64,000 nucleotides of DNA from Streptomyces sp. HUAS 15-9 (GCF_025642155.1 NZ_CP106800.1:32072-96071), one strand, 5' to 3'. Shown: positions 1 through 8,133, counted from the stretch's first letter. Notes: generated by a model from the letters alone, not told the origin. Translations and numbers: made by a program.

Positions 1-437
1 TCGTCCTTGCCAAGGGCACAGGCGACTTGGGCGACGGCTTCGGCGAAGGCCGGGCCGGGCAGCGTGCCGGAGGTGGCGCCGGCCTCGGGCAGCGACGGGT
101 ACTCCTCCAGGGGCAGGGTGGGCAGGGTGAAGCGGGCGGATCCGGCGCGCAGCACCAGGCGAGGGCCGGTGAGTTCGAGGTCGACGTTGCCGCGGACGCG
201 GGCGACGATGTCGGCGAGCAGCCGTCCGGAGACGACGGCGCGCCCGTTGTCGGCGACGGTGGCGGGGACGACGGTGTCGGCGGAGGTGTCGTAGTCGAAA
301 CTGCTGACGCGCAGGGTGCCGTCGCTGGCGTCCAGGAGGAGTCCGGCGAGGACGGGGGCGGGTGGCCGGGTGGGGAGGCTGCGGGCGGCGTAGCCGACGG
401 CGGAGGCGAGGTCAGCTTGATCCAGGGTGAGCTTCAC
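1..437 (-). CDS. dnaN: DnaN-type DNA polymerase III sliding clamp (beta), 3' part outside window
   Basis: The first 145 residues are visible; the gene runs off the left edge. It starts at GTG 437 with MKLTLDQADLASAV, followed by APVLAGLLLDAS, DYDTSADT, VVSGRLLADIV and LPLEEYPSLPE, which follow the order of domain 1 of bacterial beta clamps. The clamp encircles DNA and tethers the polymerase. A plasmid-borne paralog would let the element supply its own clamp. It is the most distal gene seen in the long leftward array. The call rests on domain 1 only, since domains 2-3 are not visible. Confidence 0.85.
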   Translation of the reverse strand, partial: MKLTLDQADLASAVGYAARSLPTRPPAPVLAGLLLDASDGTLRVSSFDYDTSADTVVPATVADNGRAVVSGRLLADIVARVRGNVDLELTGPRLVLRAGSARFTLPTLPLEEYPSLPEAGATSGTLPGPAFAEAVAQVACALGKD

Positions 438-561
438 GAAAACGGGTTCCTGTCTGTGCTGTGGGTCGTGGGCACTGGGGGAGGGGCCGGCCGCTTGCGG
501 GCGACCGACCGGGGTGCGGGCGGCGAGCGCCGGCGGGAGGTCGCGGCCCAGGTCCTCGCGG

Positions 562-1206
562 TCACCTCGACTCCGCGGCCTCGAGGCGCGCGGTGAGGTG
601 CGGATTGGCGGCGGTGATGTCGTCCAGGAGCTTGCGGCTGGGCTTCCACAGGCGCTGCGATCCGGTGGCGTAGACGGGCTCGGGGAGGGGCTGGACGTGC
701 GCGAGCTGCCAGTGGAAGCAGCCGTGCTCGGACCAGCGGGTGCAGGTGCCGTCGTCCGCGTGGATGCCTGTGAGGTCGGCGACGGCGACGACGTGTCCCT
801 GTACCGGTTCGTAGCCGTCGGGCAGCACCGCGCGCACGTGGGGCAGGGTCAGGGCCCGCCTGTCGACGGTCTGGCCGCCGTGGATGAGGAGCGTGCCGCG
901 CCAGTGGGTGCTCCACACCCGGTTCTCGATGCGCTTGGCGATCTCCTCGTCGGTGAGGGCGATCAGGTCCGACCAGGGCGGCTGGATGGTCATCGCGCGC
1001 ATCTTGGTGGAGTTCGGGTCCGAGGCCGGGGCCTGGTGGCGGGAGCTGATGCTCTGGCCCAGCAGCTCGAAGTTGAGGCGCTGCTGCTCGGCGGTGAGCG
1101 GCGCCGGCCGTTGGGGCGCGGTGAAGAGGGCACCGGTGGGTTCGGCTTCGTGGCGGGCCCGGGCGTAGAGGCGGGCGTCGTAGGCGTCCGCGATCGTGAC
1201 GGTCAC
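562..1206 (-). CDS. ASCH-domain protein
   Basis: 214 aa. The central block MRAMTIQPPWSDLIAL, then IENRVWSTHWRGTLLIHGG and GHVVAVADL, has the shape of an ASCH domain, a PUA-like beta-barrel thought to bind RNA or nucleotides. The GTG start at 1206 overlaps the stop of the upstream gene by four bases (GTGA), so the two are translationally coupled. The N-terminal ~65 residues and C-terminal ~35 residues are not recognised. A second ASCH domain in the window is fused to a synthetase-like protein at 37361-38797. Confidence 0.7.
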   Translation of the reverse strand: MTVTIADAYDARLYARARHEAEPTGALFTAPQRPAPLTAEQQRLNFELLGQSISSRHQAPASDPNSTKMRAMTIQPPWSDLIALTDEEIAKRIENRVWSTHWRGTLLIHGGQTVDRRALTLPHVRAVLPDGYEPVQGHVVAVADLTGIHADDGTCTRWSEHGCFHWQLAHVQPLPEPVYATGSQRLWKPSRKLLDDITAANPHLTARLEAAESR

Positions 1207-1499
1207 CGGGACTCCTCCGGCTCAGGGTCCGTCTTGAAGACGGGGGTGCGGCCGACGGCGATCAGCAGGACCTGGAGGGCGGTGCCGGGGTGGCTGTGCT
1301 CCTGGGTGGCGGGCAGGCCGCAGGAGAAGCAGTCGGCTTCCGCGCCGGCCCAGGCGACGTTGCAGCGTCCGCACAGGAAGCTGGGACCGCGGCGGGGCAG
1401 GGGACGGCGGCGCCCCAGGCCGATGGCGCGCATTCTGGCGGCTGCGGCCTGGCGGGCTTTGCGGGTGGGGGAGTGGGCGGGGCGGGGTCGGGACGGCAT
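1203..1499 (-). CDS. Small zinc-ribbon protein
   Basis: 98 aa. The arginine-rich N-terminus is followed by a four-cysteine ribbon, CGRCNVAWAGAEADCFSCG, at about residues 43-61, which probably binds one zinc. The protein may bind nucleic acid or act as an adaptor; no closer family is recognised. The start at 1499 is preceded by GGAG at a good distance, and the stop overlaps the start of the ASCH gene. It is one of many small zinc-ribbon proteins in this array. Confidence 0.65.
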   Translation of the reverse strand: MPSRPRPAHSPTRKARQAAAARMRAIGLGRRRPLPRRGPSFLCGRCNVAWAGAEADCFSCGLPATQEHSHPGTALQVLLIAVGRTPVFKTDPEPEESR

Positions 1500-1592
1500 G
1501 ATGAGGGTGCTCCTCTCGCCTGCGGGCGCGATGGTGTGGCCCGGGACGGCCGGCTGGTTTCTCAGGCCGAAGGCGGCCGTCCCGGGGCGGGT

Positions 1593-1841
1593 TCAGGTCG
1601 GGGTCCTGGCGTCGAAGCGCAGGGTGTGAGCCAGGACGATCGGGGTGAGGGCGAGGACGTCGTCGTAGCGGGGGTCGATGGCTGCGCCGTCGCGGGCGGC
1701 CTGTTCGGCCGGGCTGTTGGCGAGCTTGCGGGCGGCCTCGCGGGCGAGGTACGCGCTGGCAGCTTCTTTGATCACGTAGCTGTGGCGGGTGCTGGCCTCA
1801 TCGAGCAGGCGGAAGGTCACCAGCCACGGGTCGGAGTGCAT
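1593..1841 (-). CDS. Hypothetical protein, 82 aa
   Basis: A small acidic protein, mostly predicted helical, with no recognisable motif (MHSDPWLVTFRLLDEASTRH start). It is kept because it lies in line with its neighbours, has coding-like composition and leaves only short gaps (93 bp and 34 bp). The Shine-Dalgarno sequence is weak (GAAGCG). Confidence 0.5.
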   Translation of the reverse strand: MHSDPWLVTFRLLDEASTRHSYVIKEAASAYLAREAARKLANSPAEQAARDGAAIDPRYDDVLALTPIVLAHTLRFDARTPT

Positions 1842-1875
1842 CGCTTCGTCCGTGCACGGTCGGCGTCAGCGGGCC

Positions 1876-2448
1876 CTAGAAGGGCGGCTCAATGCTGGTG
1901 TGTGCCGGGTCGGCGTAGCTGCTGGATCGGATCCGCAAGCGGTAGTCGCAGTCGATGGGGGCGCCGGGGGCGGTGTCGAGTTCGTCCAGCAGGACGATCA
2001 GGTGGTCCTCGTCGACCAGCTCCACGCTGAGGTAGGTGCCGCAGGAGCAGGGGGCGATGAGGGTGAGGACGTGGACCAGGTCGCCGTCCTCGCCGAAGCC
2101 TTCCTCGCGGCGGGTGTAGTGGAGCCACCAGCCACGCAGCCCGTCGGCGGAGCCGAGGTAGGTGACGGCGGAGGCCATCAACTGCGCGTCGGGTACGGGC
2201 GGGTGGCCGGTCCAGGACATGGCCTGCACCACGGTGTCGAGGGTGTCCGGGAAGGCGCCGGTGAGTACGGCGTCGGCGTTGAGGACGGCCTGGAAGGCGG
2301 CCTCTTCGTCGTGCTGCTCCTCCCGCTGGGACAGGTCGAATTTCTGCACCCGCTGGTGCAGGGCGACGATCGGCTCAAGGCCGGTGTCGTTGTCGTGCGG
2401 ACGGTCGTCTCGGTTGTGGAGGGCGGGGGCGAGTTGAAGAACGGTCAT
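1876..2448 (-). CDS. Hypothetical protein with IAPCSCG motif; paralog of the 5279-5770 gene
   Basis: 190 aa starting at ATG 2448, preceded by GGAGG eight bases upstream. The core VLTLIAPCSCGTYLSVEL, followed by DEDHLIVLLDEL, matches VLTLIAPCACGSGYVDFQL and ENEDDLLEIL in the gene at 5279-5770. The two are therefore paralogs about 3 kb apart. The CxCG could be half of a metal site. It is soluble, with no membrane segment. Function unknown. Confidence 0.6.
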   Translation of the reverse strand: MTVLQLAPALHNRDDRPHDNDTGLEPIVALHQRVQKFDLSQREEQHDEEAAFQAVLNADAVLTGAFPDTLDTVVQAMSWTGHPPVPDAQLMASAVTYLGSADGLRGWWLHYTRREEGFGEDGDLVHVLTLIAPCSCGTYLSVELVDEDHLIVLLDELDTAPGAPIDCDYRLRIRSSSYADPAHTSIEPPF

Positions 2449-2498
2449 GAGGGGTGGTCCTCCGCTCGGGATCCTGCGTAGGGCCGGTCGGGTCTGTC

Positions 2499-2541
2499 CG
2501 GTCCTCCGCACCGCCCCAACCCGTGTGCGGGGTTGGGGCGG
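2499..2541 (-). repeat. Intergenic hairpin, family copy 1
   Basis: The block CGGTCCTCCGCACCGCCCCA (2499-2518) leads into a perfect 12-bp inverted repeat (2511-2522 with 2530-2541). The same 20-base block recurs at 5811 and 6707. It lies between two leftward genes and probably acts as an attenuator or processing site. Confidence 0.6.
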
Positions 2542-2558
2542 CACGGGCGGCCGTCAGC

Positions 2559-2975
2559 TCAGGCGGCGGCGTTGTCCATGCGGAGTTCGGCGAGCGCGAT
2601 GCCGTACGTCGCGCAGGCGCCGGAGCAGAACTCGCGGGCGGGCTCGGTCGATCCGCTCACGTGGACGAGGACCCAGCCGCGCTGGGGGATGCGGTCGGCC
2701 TGACCGCAGCCCTCGGTGGGACACGGGGTCCGTACGGCGGTGTTCGCCTCGGGGCGGGAGGTGCCGGCGGCGAACTTCCCGCCGTTCCACTTGTGCTGCC
2801 CGGCGGCCCGGGGCGCGCGACCGGCCTGCCGTGCCTCGGACTTGGCCTGTTCGTCGTCGCGCTTGGCCTGCAGGCAGCCGCACGCTTCGGTGGCGGGGAC
2901 CTTGCGGCGGGTGTGCTGGCGGTGGCCGCGCAGGGTGCCGTGCTCGATGCCTTCTTCCTGGCCGCTGAGGCTCAC
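2559..2975 (-). CDS. Small zinc-binding hypothetical protein
   Basis: 138 aa from GTG 2975, preceded by GGAAGGAG, and overlapping the stop of the upstream gene (GTGA). A basic, charged N-terminal half with a CGCL pair is followed by CPTEGCGQADRI and, near the end, FCSGACATYG. That gives two Cys pairs that could form one treble-clef or zinc-ribbon site. No family is recognised. Third member of a tightly coupled four-gene block (2559-4673). Confidence 0.6.
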   Translation of the reverse strand: MSLSGQEEGIEHGTLRGHRQHTRRKVPATEACGCLQAKRDDEQAKSEARQAGRAPRAAGQHKWNGGKFAAGTSRPEANTAVRTPCPTEGCGQADRIPQRGWVLVHVSGSTEPAREFCSGACATYGIALAELRMDNAAA

Positions 2976-3283
2976 GGGGTTGCTCCTTCCGGAGTGGTGG
3001 GGTTCGGGCGGGTGGCCGGCTGCTGGTTGTCCATGAGGGCGAGGAACTCCCGGCCGAGGTCGACGTCGGCCAGGAGCACCCGCAGGATCGAGGCGAGGCC
3101 GTCGCGTTCGATCGGGTTGAGGCGGTCCCAGACCGCGTGCGCGTCGCGGTGGGCGCCGACGGCCTTCAGGTAGTCGGCCTCGGTGCTGACCGTGCGGTTG
3201 GCACCGCACCGGCCGCAGCGGAAGACCGCTTGGTCCCATCCCTGCGCTGCCGTGTTGAGGCGCGAGGCCCCGCTGGCGCTCAC
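2972..3283 (-). CDS. Small zinc-finger-like hypothetical protein
   Basis: 103 aa from GTG 3283. Near the N-terminus FRCGRCGANRTVST is followed about 15 residues later by GAHRDAH, a C2H2-like arrangement. The rest is helical and charged. It is joined to both neighbours by four-base GTGA overlaps, so it is expressed with them. Function unknown; a nucleic-acid-binding role is only a guess from the finger. Confidence 0.6.
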   Translation of the reverse strand: MSASGASRLNTAAQGWDQAVFRCGRCGANRTVSTEADYLKAVGAHRDAHAVWDRLNPIERDGLASILRVLLADVDLGREFLALMDNQQPATRPNPTTPEGATP

Positions 3284-3666
3284 TTCTCGCCCCTGTCCTG
3301 TGAGTCGAGGTGGGAGGGGAGTTGGGCGAGCAGCAGACGCAGGGTCCGTGCCATCACCACGGTGGGTTCGGTGAGGTTGCCGCAGGACAGCCAGTGGGCG
3401 AGGTCGCGGTGCCCAGAGAGGTCCACGGTGTAGATCGCGGTCGGCGTACGCCCGTCGCCACCGTCGATCCACGCCTGGAGGGTGATGCGGCCCGTCTCCG
3501 GGTCGGGGTCGGCGCCGACCGACCGGCCCGCGCCAGTGTTCGTGAGGATCGCGGCCGGAGCGCCGGGCCCCATGGTGGGCTCCCACGCCTGTCCGAGTCC
3601 CGCGCGCAGGGCGGCGGCGAGGCGTTCGACCGGGTCCAAGGTCGGTTCGATAGGGGGTGTGTTCAC
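3280..3666 (-). CDS. Hypothetical protein, 128 aa
   Basis: It starts at GTG 3666 and overlaps the kinase-like gene upstream by four bases. The middle contains TPTAIYTVDLSGHRDLAHWL and the C-terminus is helical (MARTLRLLLAQLPSHL). No catalytic motif, signal peptide or membrane segment is seen. Its coupling to a P-loop kinase-like protein and two zinc-finger proteins suggests a shared process. Confidence 0.55.
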   Translation of the reverse strand: MNTPPIEPTLDPVERLAAALRAGLGQAWEPTMGPGAPAAILTNTGAGRSVGADPDPETGRITLQAWIDGGDGRTPTAIYTVDLSGHRDLAHWLSCGNLTEPTVVMARTLRLLLAQLPSHLDSQDRGEK

Positions 3667-4673
3667 GACCGGACCGCCTCCGTGTACTGCGTCTGGCGGT
3701 CGTCGCCCTCGGGGTCAGCTCCGGCCTCCCAGTCGGCGGCCTCGTGGTCGATCTCGCCTTCGTAGCCGCAGCCTTCGCAGATCAGACCGTCGCAGGTCTC
3801 GTGCTGGCCCTGGTAGGCGCGCAGCAGGTCGGTGGCGCTGTAGGCGGGCACCCAGGCCGGACCACAGGGTTCGTCGTCGTCGCGGTCGGTGTCGTTGGGG
3901 CAGGGCACCAGGACGTCGAAGCCGAAGTTGCCCTCGCCGTCGGCGTCGTGCCGGTAGGCAAGAGTGAGGAAGTCGCCAGCGACTTCCAGGACAACGACAC
4001 GGTCGTTGCCGGTGACGAGGTCGGAGCCGTCCTTCCAGGCGGCCAGGCGAGCGATCTCCGGGCCGAAGTAGCGGCGCAAGCGCCAGGCGTCGCCCGGCTT
4101 GACGCCGCCGTCCAGGCCGAGCTCGAGGCGCCGGGTGTCGCTGACCCGCTGCAGCAGCGTGCCGAGCCGGCCGAGACGCTGGATGCCGGGGGTGAACTCG
4201 GCGTAGTCGAAGCCCTCTTGCAGCAGGCGGTCGGGGGAGGCGGTGGCGACCATGGCCTGGTGCTGAGCGCGGACGGCGGCCTCAGGCACCTGCTGGTCAC
4301 CGGTGCGGGAGGCGTTGCGTTCCAGGCACACGCTCAGCGGTGTGGGCACGATCAGGGCGACGGTGGGAACGCCGTAGCGGCGTGCCGTGGCCAGGAGCGT
4401 GGCGCGGTCTTCGGGGTTGATGGAGGTCGCGTCGATGACGGAGGTCAGCCCGCGGCGCAGGCGGGCCTCGAGGACGCGCAGGAGGGCGAAGACGGCGTCG
4501 CCGGTGGCGGACTGGTCGCCGGCGGAGTCCGAGACCAGGGCCCTGTAGTGGTCGAGGCTGAGGACCTGGGTGGGCGCCCAGGTGCTGGCCAGGGTGGACT
4601 TGCCCGAGCCGGCTGGGCCGATGAGGACGATGACGGCTGGGTCGGGGAAGTCGGTGTCGAGGAACGATGTCAC
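3663..4673 (-). CDS. P-loop polynucleotide-kinase-like ATPase
   Basis: 336 aa from GTG 4673. The Walker A motif GPAGSGKST is at residues 19-27. SVIDATSINPEDRATLLA and VPTVALIVPTPLSVCLERN at about 79-120 match the second strand and lid region of polynucleotide-kinase-type (AAA_33) P-loop kinases such as the 5'-OH kinase of T4 Pnkp. The C-terminal ~170 residues contain acidic stretches and a CxxC (ICEGCG) and resemble nothing I know. Probable role: phosphorylating a nucleic acid end or nucleotide. It heads a GTGA-coupled block. The substrate is inferred from family only. Confidence 0.65.
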   Translation of the reverse strand: MTSFLDTDFPDPAVIVLIGPAGSGKSTLASTWAPTQVLSLDHYRALVSDSAGDQSATGDAVFALLRVLEARLRRGLTSVIDATSINPEDRATLLATARRYGVPTVALIVPTPLSVCLERNASRTGDQQVPEAAVRAQHQAMVATASPDRLLQEGFDYAEFTPGIQRLGRLGTLLQRVSDTRRLELGLDGGVKPGDAWRLRRYFGPEIARLAAWKDGSDLVTGNDRVVVLEVAGDFLTLAYRHDADGEGNFGFDVLVPCPNDTDRDDDEPCGPAWVPAYSATDLLRAYQGQHETCDGLICEGCGYEGEIDHEAADWEAGADPEGDDRQTQYTEAVRS

Positions 4674-4729
4674 GGTGGGGCTCCCTGCGGGAACGAGGCG
4701 CTGGGTGGGCGCGGGACGGTCGGCGGGGC

Positions 4730-5185
4730 TCACTTGGCGGCCGCGATGGCAGCCGCGACGGTTTCCACGGTGTGGTGGAAGGCCTGGTCCAGGGCGTAAG
4801 CGCCGCCCAGGGGGCCGCCCAGCTGGTAGAAGTTGCCCTTGCCGGTGGCGTCCGCGACGGCCTTGAGGTGCATGCGCCGGTCGGCCCACCAGTGGGTGCC
4901 GGCCGACAGGGCGAGCGCCGCGGCGACCCAGCCGGGCTTCAAGCGCAGGCCGAGCACGCGGGATCCGGCGTACAGGACGGCGGCCTGGGTGGCGGTGTAG
5001 GTGGCGACGTGCGCGGTGCACGCGATGCGCCCGGCCCGGCTGGACTGGCCATCGTTCCCGTCGTGCTGGCCCTTGGTGACGGCCTGGTGGTCGGACTGGA
5101 TCCAGTGGTCACCCAGGTCCGCGGCCATACGCATCAGGGCGTAGACGGCGGCGAAACGGGCGGCTCGGGGGCTGTGATCGGTCAT
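4730..5185 (-). CDS. Membrane protein resembling DUF3307
   Basis: 151 aa from ATG 5185, with GAGGAG upstream; an in-frame ATG at 5203 is possible. The N-terminal segment ALMRMAADLGDHWIQSDHQA and the block CTAHVATYTATQAAVLYAG resemble DUF3307 proteins, which have His/Asp residues near the membrane. Hydrophobic stretches near residues 73-90 and 98-115 suggest membrane segments. Its function in plasmid arrays is unknown. Confidence 0.5.
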   Translation of the reverse strand: MTDHSPRAARFAAVYALMRMAADLGDHWIQSDHQAVTKGQHDGNDGQSSRAGRIACTAHVATYTATQAAVLYAGSRVLGLRLKPGWVAAALALSAGTHWWADRRMHLKAVADATGKGNFYQLGGPLGGAYALDQAFHHTVETVAAAIAAAK

Positions 5186-5228
5186 GCTGGAGGTGCTCCT
5201 CATCTCGTTGTTCGGGCTGCGGGAGAAC

Positions 5229-5273
5229 GGGGGCGGCCGCAGGCGTTCTTGGTCGGATGCGGCGGCCGCCCCC
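5229..5273 (-). terminator. Strong intergenic hairpin
   Basis: A 12-bp perfect inverted repeat (5229-5240 with 5262-5273; arm GGGGGCGGCCGC) sits between the end of the 5279-5770 gene and the start of the 4730-5185 gene. It probably acts as a partial terminator or attenuator inside the leftward array. Confidence 0.5.
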
Positions 5274-5278
5274 GGGCG

Positions 5279-5770
5279 TCACTTCGTGGTCGGGGCGTGC
5301 GGGTCGGGGACGCTGGCGCACTCGCCGTCGTCGTGCGGGACGCGGCCGTGCGTACGGCGCAGGTCGGTGAGGATCTCCAGCAGGTCGTCCTCGTTCTCCA
5401 GCTGGAAGTCGACGTAGCCGGAACCGCAGGCGCAGGGCGCGATCAGCGTGAGAACGTCGCGGGCACCGTCGTCCTCGCTGATGTCGAGGGTGTGGTGCAG
5501 CCAGAGACCGCCCTCCAGCCAGGCGACGGCGCTCGCCTCCAGCCGGTTGTCCTTCACCGGGATCTGGCCGGCCCAGTCCTCGCCGTCCAGGACCTGGCCA
5601 ACGGTGGCGCCGTAGGCGTTGTAGACGTGGTGGGCGGCGGCGATCTCTGCGTCGTCGCGCTGCTCGGCCTCGGTGTAGGTGTCGAGTTCGCTGACCATCG
5701 CGAACAGGCGGGCCAGCGGGGAGGCGTCGTCCAGAGCGGGGGCGATGACGGGTTCGAGGATGTCGGTCAC
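5279..5770 (-). CDS. Hypothetical protein with IAPCACG motif; paralog of the 1876-2448 gene
   Basis: 163 aa from GTG 5770, with AAGGAG upstream. It shares DVLTLIAPCACGSGYVDF and a following acidic helix with the 1876-2448 product, and both have an N-terminal helical region with many Asp/Glu residues. It has lost the C-terminal extension of its paralog. Soluble; function unknown. The hairpin repeat family occurs next to both copies, suggesting duplication of a gene-plus-spacer unit. Confidence 0.6.
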   Translation of the reverse strand: MTDILEPVIAPALDDASPLARLFAMVSELDTYTEAEQRDDAEIAAAHHVYNAYGATVGQVLDGEDWAGQIPVKDNRLEASAVAWLEGGLWLHHTLDISEDDGARDVLTLIAPCACGSGYVDFQLENEDDLLEILTDLRRTHGRVPHDDGECASVPDPHAPTTK

Positions 5771-5810
5771 AGGGTCTCCTTGGTGCGTCCGGGGATCGGG
5801 CCCATCTGCC

Positions 5811-5854
5811 CGGTCCTCCGCACCGCCCCAGCCCCGGTCGGGGGTTGAGGCGGC
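5811..5854 (-). repeat. Intergenic hairpin, family copy 2
   Basis: The same block CGGTCCTCCGCACCGCCCCA (5811-5830) is followed by a G-rich partner arm ending near 5854; the stem tolerates one G-T pair. It is located just upstream of the 5279-5770 gene. Confidence 0.55.
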
Positions 5855-5874
5855 GCAGGGGGCCGTCAGGCGGC

Positions 5875-6666
5875 TCAGGCGCACGCGAGGGCGGGGGCGT
5901 TCGTTTCGAGAGCGGTGCCGAGCAGAAGCGCGCGGATGCTCTTCTCGTAGTCGCCTCGGCAGATGCGGTCGTGCATCAGCTGGCCGGCGGTGAGGCACCA
6001 GGCGCGCAGGCTGATCGACTTGATGGCGTCCTGGTCGGCGCCCACGGTGGTGAGGGCCTTCTCGGCGGCGGCCCGGGAGAGCTTCTCCGCCACCTCCTTT
6101 GCTGCCTCCCGCCGGGAGTAGCGCGCCCTGAAGTGCACCCAGCTGCTCAGCGCGTAAGTGTCGTCCAGGCGCTCAGCCCAGGCGTCGTACCGCTGGCGGG
6201 TGCCGTCCGGGTCGGCCGTCCACTCCGCGGCCCACTGCCGGGCGAGGTCGGGCAGCTGACGGTCGATGAGGTCCATGACCTTCTTGCCGCGGTGGCCGAA
6301 GGCCCGCCAGATCTCGGTTTCCTCCACGACGCGCAGCTGGTGGGCGAGCAGCTCGTGCCGGTAGTACTGCCCGCCCCAGGTGTGTGTCTCCCCGAGCGGC
6401 TCGACGATCCACAGCCGGACCGGCCACTGGACCGGCCACTCGCAGCGGCGGTCCAGGACCTCACCGACGCCGCGCTGGGTGTAGGTGCGGAAGTAGGAGA
6501 ACGCGCTCTCGTCGAACCACTTGTGCTTGCCCGGACTGGGGTGGTCGACGACCTGGCCCACGTGCTCGGCGAGGTTGACAGTCGTGTACGCGCCGGTGGA
6601 GCCGCTGGTACGCGGAACGGTGCCGTCGGGCATGGTGACCATGTAGTGGTGCTGCGGCTGGTTCAC
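5875..6666 (-). CDS. Hypothetical protein, 263 aa
   Basis: It starts at GTG 6666 with GGAGGCC upstream. The N-terminal ~90 residues, with GSTGAYTTVNLAEHVG and GKHKWFDESAFSYF, look like a folded beta-rich domain. LWIVEPLGETHTWGGQYYRH may be a substrate-binding strand-loop. The C-terminal half is helical. It could be a plasmid maintenance protein; I do not recognise the family. No membrane segments. Confidence 0.55.
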   Translation of the reverse strand: MNQPQHHYMVTMPDGTVPRTSGSTGAYTTVNLAEHVGQVVDHPSPGKHKWFDESAFSYFRTYTQRGVGEVLDRRCEWPVQWPVRLWIVEPLGETHTWGGQYYRHELLAHQLRVVEETEIWRAFGHRGKKVMDLIDRQLPDLARQWAAEWTADPDGTRQRYDAWAERLDDTYALSSWVHFRARYSRREAAKEVAEKLSRAAAEKALTTVGADQDAIKSISLRAWCLTAGQLMHDRICRGDYEKSIRALLLGTALETNAPALACA

Positions 6667-6706
6667 AGTTGGCCTCCGAGGGGCTCTGGGGTGGGCCGGA
6701 CTGTCC

Positions 6707-6746
6707 CGGTCCTCCGCAACGCCCCAGCCCGCGGACGGGTTGGGGC
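6707..6746 (-). repeat. Intergenic hairpin, family copy 3
   Basis: CGGTCCTCCGCAACGCCCCA (6707-6726) differs from copies 1 and 2 by one base. It is followed by a partner arm (6736-6746) that pairs with 6721-6731. It lies between two leftward genes. Confidence 0.55.
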
Positions 6747-6760
6747 GGCACGGAAAGCCG

Positions 6761-7156
6761 TCAGGCTGCGGCGCGTTCGACGACGGGGCGGTGCAGGTCG
6801 CGGTGGTGGAGGGCGACCTGGTGGCCGCGGCGGCGAAGGCGCCGGGCCAGCAGGTAGGCCGTGACACCGGCGCGGTGCTTGCCTCCTGCGCAGCCGACGG
6901 CGATGTGCAGCGGGTGCTGTCCGGCGCCGGGGCCGCGGGCGTAGGCCTGGGTCTGGGCGACGGTGGCGGCGAGCAGCTGCTCAATGCCGGGGGTGCGCTT
7001 CACGGCCCGGATGACCTTGCGGTGGCGGGCGGTCAGGGTGCGCAGGCTCGGGTCGAAGTGCGGGTCGCGGAAGTGCTGGCGCAGGTCGAGGACGATGTGC
7101 GCGTCAGCGGGCCGGGGACCGTGCAAGTGCCCGAACGAGGTGATGCGGATGTCCAT
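6761..7156 (-). CDS. RapZ C-terminal-domain-like protein
   Basis: 131 aa from ATG 7156 (GGAGG upstream). AHIVLDLRQHFRDPHFDPSLR, then GIEQLLAATVAQTQAYA, then LHIAVGCAGGKHRAGVTAYL and VALHHRDL follow the C-terminal domain of RapZ/YvcJ proteins, where the GC(T/A)GGKHR loop binds small-molecule ligands. The N-terminal P-loop ATPase half of RapZ is absent, so this is a stand-alone C-domain. Stand-alone forms are known in actinobacterial phages and plasmids; their role is not established. Confidence 0.75.
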   Translation of the reverse strand: MDIRITSFGHLHGPRPADAHIVLDLRQHFRDPHFDPSLRTLTARHRKVIRAVKRTPGIEQLLAATVAQTQAYARGPGAGQHPLHIAVGCAGGKHRAGVTAYLLARRLRRRGHQVALHHRDLHRPVVERAAA

Positions 7157-7173
7157 GAGGGTGGCCTCCGGGC

Positions 7174-8097
7174 TCAAGACGGGCCGGTGGCCCACGGGTC
7201 GTCGACGTCGCTCCCGGACGGGCGGACGGCTGCGGGGGAGGGCCGTTCGGCCGCTTCCTCGTCCTCCTCGTCGTCGCCGTAGCCGTCGGCGGCCTCACAG
7301 CCCAGGGAGCAGTAGGACCCGGCGTGGAAGAAGGGGGCGCCGCACAGGGCGCACTCCTTCTCTTCCGGCTCCTTCGACCAGTCGATGACGATGCTGGGGT
7401 CGATGCAGGCGGGGCAGCGGCCGTCGGCCTGGTCCCATACACCGCCGATGCAGCCGTCGGCGCAGTTACTGCGGAAGGTGCAGCCGCACTCCCGGCACAT
7501 GATCTTCGGGGCGGGGGAGGGTTCGGCCGGCATGGCTGCGGTGAGGGTGTCCCACAGGAGGGTGCTGGGGCCGAACCGCGGGTCGGCGAGGGTGATCTGA
7601 AGGGCGTCCGCGACGGCATCCACGGCGTGCGGGAGCTTCGGCCACATCGCCTTCAGGTCCGGCAGGCCGAGGGCCTGGCCGAAGAGGTTGTCGGCGCCGT
7701 CGCCGGTGGTGACGGTGATCCCGGTGCCGGGACCGTCGTACTCGAAGTCGAGCCAGTCGTTGAGGGCGATCTCCAGGCCGGCCTTTTCGGCGGCGTCGAC
7801 CAGGCGGCGGATGAGAGCCGGGTCGGTGGCGAAGCCCTGCACCGCCGCGCGCTGCTGCAGCTGCCCGTCGACGAAGCCGGCCTGCGCAGCCTGGATGAGG
7901 AATCCGGCGCGGTTGGCGGTGGCGAGGGCCGTGGTGTGCTCAGCAAGGGCGGGGTGGGGGCGGTGGTTCGCGCGGTGACCGGGGAGGCTGCGCACGGTGC
8001 CCTCCCACCAGGCGGCGGTGACCTTGCCGAGGTCGGTCAGGGTGCGGGCGGCCTGCCAGCGGGCACGGTCGGCGCGGCTCATCCATAAGCGCCTCAT
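7174..8097 (-). CDS. DUF6919-like protein with C-terminal zinc ribbons
   Basis: 307 aa from ATG 8097 (GGAGGA upstream). The N-terminal ~180 residues (SRADRARWQAARTLTDLG, TANRAGFLIQAAQAGF, GLEIALNDWLDFEYD) resemble the actinobacterial DUF6919 family, which is often encoded on Streptomyces mobile elements. The C-terminal third adds cysteine pairs (CRECGCTF, CADGC, CPACI, CALCG, YCSLGC), enough for two or three zinc sites, and an acidic tail. Cytoplasmic. Function unknown. Confidence 0.6.
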   Translation of the reverse strand: MRRLWMSRADRARWQAARTLTDLGKVTAAWWEGTVRSLPGHRANHRPHPALAEHTTALATANRAGFLIQAAQAGFVDGQLQQRAAVQGFATDPALIRRLVDAAEKAGLEIALNDWLDFEYDGPGTGITVTTGDGADNLFGQALGLPDLKAMWPKLPHAVDAVADALQITLADPRFGPSTLLWDTLTAAMPAEPSPAPKIMCRECGCTFRSNCADGCIGGVWDQADGRCPACIDPSIVIDWSKEPEEKECALCGAPFFHAGSYCSLGCEAADGYGDDEEDEEAAERPSPAAVRPSGSDVDDPWATGPS

Positions 8098-8133
8098 GCG
8101 GTTCCTCCAAGCGGCGGTGGTCCGAAGTGGTGA

